Shown here: piece after piece, positions 5,718-10,954 of the stretch
How positions within the stretch are numbered: the stretch's first letter is position 1
Layout of the letters: every line of letters begins with the position of its first letter
Assembly: GCA_964584305.1 (NCBI GenBank)
Contig: CAZOZL010000026.1
Coordinates: 1-10,954, forward strand
Direction of reading: 5' to 3'
From: SB11 sp964584305
Lineage (GTDB): Bacteria; Bacteroidota; Bacteroidia; UBA8524
DNA length: 10,954 nucleotides
Made by a program: the position numbers and the translations under genes
Notes under the pieces: model-generated
Told to the model about the DNA's origin: nothing
The model's database searches: none
The model's input: only the letters and a program-made list of their open reading frames with translations

Positions 5718-7820
5718 TTAAGAAACCCTACTCCAATTGTACCCATCTTTTCGGCGACTTTGCAAATAGCTTAAAAGCGGTTTATGTTGCGGTAGTTGCA
5801 AATGTAAATCTTGCTCTACCACTTTCTCGGCGGCTATTCTTGCTAATATTATTATCTCTTTATCTTTGGTTAAATCCGTTAGTTTCAAATCTACAATACC
5901 GCTTTGCTTTACCCCTTCAATATCTCCTGGTCCTCGCAGTTTCAAATCTACTTCGGCAATCTCAAATCCGTTATTAGTGCGCACCATAGTTTCCATACGC
6001 AAGCGGGCATCGTGGCTAAGTTTGTAGCCTGTCATTAATATACAATAGCTTTGTTCGCCGCCACGTCCCACTCTTCCACGTAATTGGTGCAATTGGCTCA
6101 AGCCAAAACGTTCTGCACTTTCCATTACCATTACTGTGGCATTGGGTACATCTACTCCCACCTCAATAACTGTGGTTGCCACCATTATTTGTGTTTCGCC
6201 ACGTTTAAACCGCTGCATTTCAAATTCTTTGTCTTTGGGTTTCATTTTTCCATGCACAATACTCACAGTGTATTTTGGTGGTGTAAATGCTCTTGTTACT
6301 GCCTCGTACCCGTCCATTAGGTTTTTATAATCTAATTTTTCACTTTCGGCTATCAAGGGGTAAACTATATAGGCTTGCCTGCCCTTGTCTATTTCTTCTT
6401 TTATAAAACCAAATATCCGCAATCGGTTGGTATCGTATCTATGGGCTGTATTTATAGGTTTGCGTCCCGCTGGCAACTCATCAATAATGCTGGTATCCAA
6501 ATCTCCGTACACTGTCATAGCAAGGGTGCGGGGTATAGGAGTGGCAGTCATTACCAATACATGGGGTATGTTTAAACTCTTGTTCCATAGTTTGGCACGT
6601 TGCTGTACACCAAAGCGGTGTTGCTCATCAATAATGGTTAGCCCTAAGCTGTTAAATTTTACTTTGTCTTCAATTAGGGCGTGTGTTCCTACTATTATGT
6701 GCAAGTTTCCATTTTCCAAACTTTCCATCATCTCTCTACGGGCTTTTTTTGGAGTACTACCCGTTAGCAGGGCAGTATTTAGTCCTAACTCATCCGCAAA
6801 GCTGCGAATATTATTATAGTGTTGTTGTGCCAATATTTCTGTGGGTGCCATTATGCAGGCTTGCTTGTCGTTATCAATAGCAATTAGCATACACATAAAT
6901 CCCACTATTGTTTTGCCGCTTCCTACATCCCCTTGCAAAAGTCTGTTCATTTGCTTTCCGCTACCCATATCATAGCGAATTTCTTTTACTACACGTTTTT
7001 GAGCGTTAGTTAATTCAAAAGGCAATACATCACTATAAAACGTGTTAAAATACTTTCCTACTTTGCTAAATACAATACCGGGTACATCTTTACGCCTAAC
7101 TCCTTTAATTCGCATCATTTTTAGTTGAAGAAAAAATAATTCCTCAAATTTTAGGCGAAACTCTGCCTTCTTTTGCGCTTCATCGCTTTGCGGAAAATGG
7201 ATATTTACAAAAGCACTGTGCCTATCCATCAGTCTATACTCATCAATAATAGTTTGTGGCAATATTTCCGCAACCCTAAAGTTAGGATTGCTTAATAGTT
7301 CTTTAATTGCTTTTTGTATGCCTTTACTCTCTAATCCTCTGCGTTTTAGTATTTCTGTGGTACTGTACACTGGCTGAAAACCTGCATTGCCCTGTGATAG
7401 AAAGTCTTTTGCTTCTTCAATTTCAGGGTGTACAATGTTTAGCCGCCCTTTAAATTCATTGGGTTTACCAAACAGCACATACTCTTTATTGGGTTGTATA
7501 TACTTCTGTATCCAGCTAATCCCTTTAAACCAAACTACATCCATATAGCCTGTTCCATCACCAAAAACAGCTTTTAGGCGTTTGGCTTTGCCTGCACCCT
7601 CCATTTTAAAATCGCTAAATTTTCCTTTTACTTGTATATAGGCTACACCCGCATCCAACTCACTAATAGTGTATAGCTGGCTTCTATCTACATATCGAAA
7701 GGGAAAATGATGCAAAAAATCATCGAAAGTAAAAATGCCCAGTTCTTTCTTTAAGGTTTCGGCTTTCTGCTCACCAATACCTTTAAGATATGTTATGGAT
7801 GTTTCTAAATACTCGGACAC
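5718..7820 (-). CDS. recG: ATP-dependent DNA helicase RecG
   Basis: This 700-residue protein is full-length RecG, the superfamily 2 translocase that remodels stalled replication forks and Holliday junctions. The N-terminal part is the wedge region, including an OB fold (about 60-160; VKGKFSDFKMEG ... RLKAVFGDGTGYMDVVWFKG). Helicase motifs follow: GDVGSGKT (Walker A, 297-304), APTEILAQQH, DEQH (398-401), TATPIPRT, then in the second RecA domain TTVIEVGVDVPNAT and QLRGRVGRGG (579-588). The C-terminal region has the RecG pattern DLKLRGPGDIEGVKQSG. All key residues are present. The start MSEYLETSITYLKGIGEQKAETL fits the helical opening of RecG. It lies 214 bp downstream of the AlbA_2 gene on the same strand, too far and too hairpin-rich to assume one operon. 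Confidence 0.98.
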   Translation of the reverse strand: MSEYLETSITYLKGIGEQKAETLKKELGIFTFDDFLHHFPFRYVDRSQLYTISELDAGVAYIQVKGKFSDFKMEGAGKAKRLKAVFGDGTGYMDVVWFKGISWIQKYIQPNKEYVLFGKPNEFKGRLNIVHPEIEEAKDFLSQGNAGFQPVYSTTEILKRRGLESKGIQKAIKELLSNPNFRVAEILPQTIIDEYRLMDRHSAFVNIHFPQSDEAQKKAEFRLKFEELFFLQLKMMRIKGVRRKDVPGIVFSKVGKYFNTFYSDVLPFELTNAQKRVVKEIRYDMGSGKQMNRLLQGDVGSGKTIVGFMCMLIAIDNDKQACIMAPTEILAQQHYNNIRSFADELGLNTALLTGSTPKKARREMMESLENGNLHIIVGTHALIEDKVKFNSLGLTIIDEQHRFGVQQRAKLWNKSLNIPHVLVMTATPIPRTLAMTVYGDLDTSIIDELPAGRKPINTAHRYDTNRLRIFGFIKEEIDKGRQAYIVYPLIAESEKLDYKNLMDGYEAVTRAFTPPKYTVSIVHGKMKPKDKEFEMQRFKRGETQIMVATTVIEVGVDVPNATVMVMESAERFGLSQLHQLRGRVGRGGEQSYCILMTGYKLSHDARLRMETMVRTNNGFEIAEVDLKLRGPGDIEGVKQSGIVDLKLTDLTKDKEIIILARIAAEKVVEQDLHLQLPQHKPLLSYLQSRRKDGYNWSRVS

Positions 7821-7956
7821 ATTGCAAGTTTAGTGATTTATACTATTTCAAACCCGTAGTGCATTATAATATAATTTTTAACATTAGAATAAAAGGCAGG
7901 CAGAATAGGCATAAATGCCCATTCTATACATAAAGGCTTTGTTGAGCTTATGAATA

Positions 7957-7978
7957 GCGGCAGGTTAAAACCTGCCGC
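7957..7978. repeat. Perfect 10-bp palindrome (GCGGCAGGTT / AACCTGCCGC)
   Basis: The arms GCGGCAGGTT (7957-7966) and AACCTGCCGC (7969-7978) are exact complements around a 2-base AA loop, in the gap between the AlbA_2 gene and recG. Its core matches the imperfect hairpin at 776-796. It is GC-rich against an AT-rich background, like a small dispersed palindrome. It could form a hairpin in the AlbA_2 transcript, but no T-tract follows on either strand. Confidence 0.7.
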
Positions 7979-8003
7979 AAGAAAACGCTTGAAAGGCACG
8001 GTA

Positions 8004-8028
8004 TCTTTATCGGGTGAGGCGATAAAGA
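8004..8028. repeat. 9-bp inverted repeat just past the AlbA_2 gene
   Basis: TCTTTATCG (8004-8012) and CGATAAAGA (8020-8028) are perfect arms around a 7-base loop. The repeat starts 6 bases after the AlbA_2 stop on the minus strand, a terminator-like position, but there is no T-run after it. Confidence 0.45.
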
Positions 8029-8034
8029 CTGCAT

Positions 8035-8658
8035 TCAACTCAATGTATAAAACTCTGTTTTTTCTGTTGTATGCGAACGGATAATACCTGTTGAAATTAA
8101 GTTTACCAATATTTTGCTGGCTCGCCACCGTGAAATATTTAGCATTTTGCAATACTGTTTTAATGTAATACGTTCGTTTTTTGACAGATAGTTTAGCAAG
8201 GCTTCCTCTTTACTGGTATATTTAATAAACGTGCTTTTTTGTGAGGTTTCCCTTTTCAATACATCCACCACTATTTTGCTGGCAAGCAGGCTTTTGTCTT
8301 TCACCCGCACATATACCCACCATTTACCATCCTCGCCTTTGGCAAAGTATGGTTTTTCTTTCCCTTCGGGGATAATCGCCTCTAATACAATTTTACCCTC
8401 CATTATATGCTCAATAATTTGCAACTCGATAGTGGGCTTACAAAAAAAATCGCTGGCAAGCCCCAGCATATATTTCTCGTCCTCGGTGCGTATGCCTGCA
8501 ATACTTTTATTATCTCGCACACCTATAAGCAGTCGCCCTCCTTTTCTATTAGCAAAAGAAACTATGGTTTTGGCAATTTTGCTAGCACTGCTTATTTCTT
8601 GCTTAAAATCAAGCGTTTCATTTTCTCCCCTTTGTATTAAGTACCGCAACTCTTTCAT
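8035..8658 (-). CDS. AlbA_2 (Schlafen-like) domain protein with C-terminal winged HTH
   Basis: This 207-residue protein begins with an AlbA_2 domain, the module shared with Schlafen proteins and many bacterial putative transcription regulators annotated as ATP-binding. Visible hallmarks are GENETLDFKQEIS (11-23) and the core FANRKGGRLLIGVRDN (35-50), then GKEKPYF and KWWVYVRV. Residues about 146-207 form a winged helix-turn-helix: SKEEALLNYLS, then ITLKQYCKMLNISRWRASKILVNLISTGII. The likely role is nucleic-acid binding or regulation, with a possible nuclease activity as in some Schlafens; neither is shown by sequence. The ATG start is preceded by a promoter so close that the mRNA may be nearly leaderless. 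It is divergent from the DUF433/DUF5615 pair, with 87 bp between them, so the two could share control. Confidence 0.85.
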   Translation of the reverse strand: MKELRYLIQRGENETLDFKQEISSASKIAKTIVSFANRKGGRLLIGVRDNKSIAGIRTEDEKYMLGLASDFFCKPTIELQIIEHIMEGKIVLEAIIPEGKEKPYFAKGEDGKWWVYVRVKDKSLLASKIVVDVLKRETSQKSTFIKYTSKEEALLNYLSKNERITLKQYCKMLNISRWRASKILVNLISTGIIRSHTTEKTEFYTLS

Positions 8659-8665
8659 TGTCGTT

Positions 8666-8694
8666 CAATATTACTAAATCCTTGTCAAACCCAA
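8666..8694 (-). promoter_or_regulatory. Candidate promoter of the AlbA_2 gene
   Basis: The minus strand has TTG (8692-8694), 18 bases, then TAATATTG (8666-8673), one mismatch from TAnnTTTG. The box ends 7 bases before the ATG, so the transcript would have almost no 5' leader. Confidence 0.35.
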
Positions 8695-8706
8695 ATAATA
8701 TCGCTA

Positions 8707-8737
8707 TTGCTTTGGTACTGTTTTTGAGGTATAATTG
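8707..8737 (+). promoter_or_regulatory. Candidate promoter of the toxin-antitoxin pair
   Basis: TTG (8707-8709), 20 bases, then TATAATTG (8730-8737), one mismatch from TAnnTTTG. It lies 8 bases before the DUF433 start codon, predicting a very short leader. It points away from the AlbA_2 promoter, with the two -33 elements 12 bases apart. Confidence 0.35.
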
Positions 8738-8745
8738 CTATAATT

Positions 8746-8979
8746 ATGGTAAAGTGGCAACAATATATAGAAGCAAATCCAAAAGTACTATTTGGAAAGC
8801 CAGTACTTAAAGGCACAAGAATACCCGTTGATTTAATTTTAGAAAAAATGGCAGAAGGGGAAACTATGAATGAGCTCTTAGAGGCTTACCCTTCCCTAAC
8901 CCATCAATCATTAAAAGCAGTACTGGCTTATGCTGCTGATACTATTAAAAATGAAGTGATTTATTCTTTTGCATCCTAA
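8746..8979 (+). CDS. DUF433 family antitoxin
   Basis: This 77-residue protein is a DUF433 protein, a small DNA-binding antitoxin related to the VapB45 group. The diagnostic stretch is GKPVLKGTRIPVDLILEKMAEG (17-38), followed by helices with LLEAYPSLTHQSLKAVLAYAAD that form the HTH-like core. Length is normal and the frame is intact. The toxin frame starts 4 bases after its stop codon, so the two genes are read from one mRNA. The known logic is that DUF433 proteins neutralise a DUF5615 PIN-like partner and bind their own promoter. Autoregulation here is inferred from the family. Confidence 0.9.
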   Translation: MVKWQQYIEANPKVLFGKPVLKGTRIPVDLILEKMAEGETMNELLEAYPSLTHQSLKAVLAYAADTIKNEVIYSFAS

Positions 8980-8983
8980 CAAA

Positions 8984-9338
8984 ATGAATATTTTTCTTGC
9001 GGATGAAAGTATAGATTTTAGGCTTATTAAGGCATTAAGAAAAAAAAGGGTTTTCGGTAGATTCTATTTTAGAAAATTCAGCATCGGTAAATGATAATTG
9101 GGTGCTTAACAAAGCAGTTGAAACAAAAGCTATTTTAATTACAGAAGATAAAGACTTTGGCGAATTAGTATATCGTCTTAAAAAAACAAATAGTGGCATT
9201 TTATTACTGCGCCTTGCAAGTGTACCAATAAATGAAAAAATAGAGAAACTATTTACCATTATAGAAAAATACCAACAAGAACTAAGTAATTCTTTTGTAG
9301 TTATCACTGCAAAAAAGGTAAGAATACGCCGACAATAA
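8984..9338 (+). pseudogene. DUF5615 PIN-like toxin gene with a frameshift at an A8 run
   Basis: From ATG 8984 the frame reads MNIFLADESIDFRLIKALRKK and then hits eight A and three G (9040-9050), after which it stops at 9092-9094 (36 codons). Dropping one base of the run joins it to the downstream frame GFSVDSILENSASVNDNWVL, which continues through AILITEDKDFGELVYRL and GILLLRL to the stop at 9336-9338. The joined product has 117 residues, the usual size for DUF5615, a PIN-like RNase family that pairs with DUF433 antitoxins. Acidic residues expected at the metal site are present: Asp7 with Glu8 in LADE, and Asp residues in TEDKDF. The break may be a true inactivating mutation, a sequencing or assembly error in the homopolymer, or a slippage site that lets a fraction of transcripts make toxin. 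A GTG at 9102 could start a short C-terminal piece, which is unlikely to be active. Confidence 0.75.
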
Positions 9339-9410
9339 CCAAAATTCTATACATCTATTTATCACTTCAATTGTTCTATCAACAAATACGGTATTTTAAC
9401 TCTGCTTTGT

Positions 9411-9418
9411 TACTTTTG
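9411..9418 (+). promoter_or_regulatory. Candidate -7 element of the isocitrate dehydrogenase gene
   Basis: TACTTTTG is a perfect TAnnTTTG, followed by CGCC, 39 bases before the start codon. No TTG lies 17-23 bases upstream; the region there reads GGTATTTTAAC. Position and box quality favour a real promoter with a weak -33. Confidence 0.5.
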
Positions 9419-9457
9419 CGCCAAACTTAAAAAAACGAGTACAAACACAATAATCAA

Positions 9458-10921
9458 ATGGCTAAATATAAAATTTCTGTTGCAAAGGGAGACGGCATTG
9501 GTGCTGAAATTATGGACGCTACACTTTCTATTTTCGATGCTATGAATGTGGACATAGAGTACGACTTTGTGGAGATGGGAAAAGATATTTTCTTAAAAGG
9601 CTTTGGTGCAGGTATGACCCCCGAAGCGCAAAAAAGTATTGAAGCCAATGGAATATTATTTAAAGGACCCATGGAAACCCCGAAAGGCAAGGGGATGAAA
9701 AGCATAAATGTTACCGCCCGCAAGGTGTGGAGTACTTTTGCCAACAAACGCCGTTTCCGTACGCTAAACGGTGTTGAAACCGTGTACTCAAGGGCAGGAA
9801 TACCGATAGACCTTACCATAGTTCGTGAAAATATAGAAGACACTTATGGAGGGATAGAGCATTTAAGTACGCACGATGTAGCACTTTGTCGCCGTTTTAT
9901 TTCACGCACGGGGAGCGAACAGGTACACCGTTTTGCATTTGAATTAGCACGCCGTAATGGAAACAAAAAAGTAACCTGCGGGCACAAAGCCAATATAATG
10001 AAACTAACGGATGGAATGTTTTTAGAAGCATTTTATAAAGTAGCTAAAGACTATCCTGATATTGAAGCCGAAGACCGCATTATTGATGATTTGTGTATGA
10101 AGTTGGTAGTAATACCTAACCAATTTGAAATAATAGTATTACCCAATCTGCAAGGCGATATTGTGTCAGACCTTTGTGCCGGTTTAATAGGTGGTTTGGG
10201 TTTTGCACCATCGGCAAATATTGGTGAGCGTATCTCGATATTTGAGGCAGTACACGGCACAGCCCCCGATATTGCAGGCAGAGGAATAGCCAACCCTACC
10301 TCATTATTATTAAGCGGTTTGTTAATGTTGCGCCACTTAGGCTTTAATAAAAAAGCCGATACTATAGAAAATGCACTATTATATACCTTAGAACAAGGGG
10401 TACATACAGGCGATTTTGGGGATAGACTGATTCCAGCAAAAAATACCAAAGAGTTTGCACAAGCAATAATTAACAATTTAGGCAAAGAACCACAAAAAAC
10501 CCACGTTGCAAAATCGCCTGATATTGAATTTACATGGAAAAAACCTGCTTTTCCTGAAAAACAACCTATGATGGTAACTTCTAAAAAAGAAAAAGAGCAA
10601 CTTATTGGTGCTGATTTTTTTATAGAAAGTGATGAGTTGGCGCCAGAAATTGCTGCTAAAGTACAAGGTGTATCGCTTGAAGAATTTGAGCTTACTACCA
10701 TTAGCAACAGAGGTACGCAAGTATGGCCCACAGGCTCAATACTAACCGAGTGTGTAAACCACTATACATTGCGTATTACAACTAAAAACGAAGCCGCAAC
10801 CAACATGAAAGCCGTTTTTGATATTTCATCAAAATTAAGCCAGCAGTTTTTCATATCATCAGTAGAAATGTTGCGAAATTTTGGCGAAATAAAAGGATAT
10901 AGCTTAGCACAAGGACAGTAA
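9458..10921 (+). CDS. icd: Isocitrate dehydrogenase, Thermus-type with C-terminal extra domain
   Basis: This 487-residue enzyme decarboxylates isocitrate to 2-oxoglutarate in the TCA cycle. Core landmarks are GDGIGAEI (11-18), the substrate loop KSINVTAR (81-88) with the Ser82 and Asn84 typical of isocitrate over isopropylmalate dehydrogenases, RENIEDTYGGIEH (123-135), the metal-binding NLQGDIVSDL (230-239) and HGTAPDIAG (266-274). The last 140 residues (from about 345) form the extra domain of the Thermus thermophilus type, seen in GADFFIES and ISNRGTQVWPTG. At the cofactor site the enzyme has Asp271-Ile272 where NADP enzymes have Lys-Tyr. Asp-Ile is the pattern of NAD-linked enzymes, so the usual label 'NADP-dependent' may be wrong here. 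The gene stands alone, 119 bp after the toxin gene. Confidence 0.95.
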   Translation: MAKYKISVAKGDGIGAEIMDATLSIFDAMNVDIEYDFVEMGKDIFLKGFGAGMTPEAQKSIEANGILFKGPMETPKGKGMKSINVTARKVWSTFANKRRFRTLNGVETVYSRAGIPIDLTIVRENIEDTYGGIEHLSTHDVALCRRFISRTGSEQVHRFAFELARRNGNKKVTCGHKANIMKLTDGMFLEAFYKVAKDYPDIEAEDRIIDDLCMKLVVIPNQFEIIVLPNLQGDIVSDLCAGLIGGLGFAPSANIGERISIFEAVHGTAPDIAGRGIANPTSLLLSGLLMLRHLGFNKKADTIENALLYTLEQGVHTGDFGDRLIPAKNTKEFAQAIINNLGKEPQKTHVAKSPDIEFTWKKPAFPEKQPMMVTSKKEKEQLIGADFFIESDELAPEIAAKVQGVSLEEFELTTISNRGTQVWPTGSILTECVNHYTLRITTKNEAATNMKAVFDISSKLSQQFFISSVEMLRNFGEIKGYSLAQGQ

Positions 10922-10954
10922 ATTTTTTTAACCTTACACTTTAAAAACGTGGGC

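Noticed and set aside
7838..8152. Open frame of 104 codons on the minus strand
   Set aside because: It overlaps the end of the AlbA_2 gene in another frame and runs through two inverted repeats; composition is unlike a protein and no family is recognised.
8231..8677. 148-codon frame antisense to the AlbA_2 gene
   Set aside because: It is a Ser/Leu/Ile-rich mirror of a well-supported gene. The same holds for antisense frames within ndh (4911-5423), recG (6385-6819) and the isocitrate dehydrogenase gene (10051-10731).

Overview
The window comes from an AT-rich member of the Bacteroidota. The evidence is the 16S rRNA 5' end, promoters of the Bacteroidota type (TTG, about 19 bases, then TAnnTTTG) instead of the -35/-10 type, the lack of clear Shine-Dalgarno sequences before the genes, and protein families with a Bacteroidota flavour. 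I cannot name a genus.

Layout from left to right. Bases 1-51 are the first bases of a 16S rRNA gene that reads leftwards out of the window. Behind it lies about 650 bp of rRNA leader and promoter DNA. It holds five tandem copies of a promoter module spaced 91-94 bp apart, all firing towards the 16S gene, plus boxA-like sites and one decayed copy. Bases 701-1187 carry no gene but hold hairpins and a dispersed CT/GA-rich repeat. A small secreted protein of unknown function (1188-1613, +) and a family 9 glycosyltransferase of the LPS heptosyltransferase type (1630-2634, +) form a likely two-gene operon ending at a hairpin terminator. A second, inverted copy of the dispersed repeat follows.

On the minus strand are a DsbA/YjbH-like thioredoxin-fold protein with a lipoprotein signal (2810-3817) and, just upstream of it, the C-terminal remnant of an Old Yellow Enzyme gene (3830-4027). 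Then come a type II NADH dehydrogenase (4336-5619, +), convergent with the RecG helicase (5718-7820, -), and an AlbA_2/Schlafen-type protein with a winged helix-turn-helix (8035-8658, -). Divergent from the last is a DUF433/DUF5615 toxin-antitoxin pair (8746-9338, +), whose toxin frame is broken at a run of eight A. The window ends with a Thermus-type isocitrate dehydrogenase (9458-10921, +).

Most of the window is housekeeping: ribosome synthesis, envelope glycosylation, respiration, DNA repair and the TCA cycle. The isocitrate dehydrogenase carries Asp-Ile at the cofactor-determining position, which suggests NAD use; its NADH could then be oxidised by the type II NADH dehydrogenase. The least ordinary parts are the regularly spaced rRNA promoter array and the frameshifted toxin.
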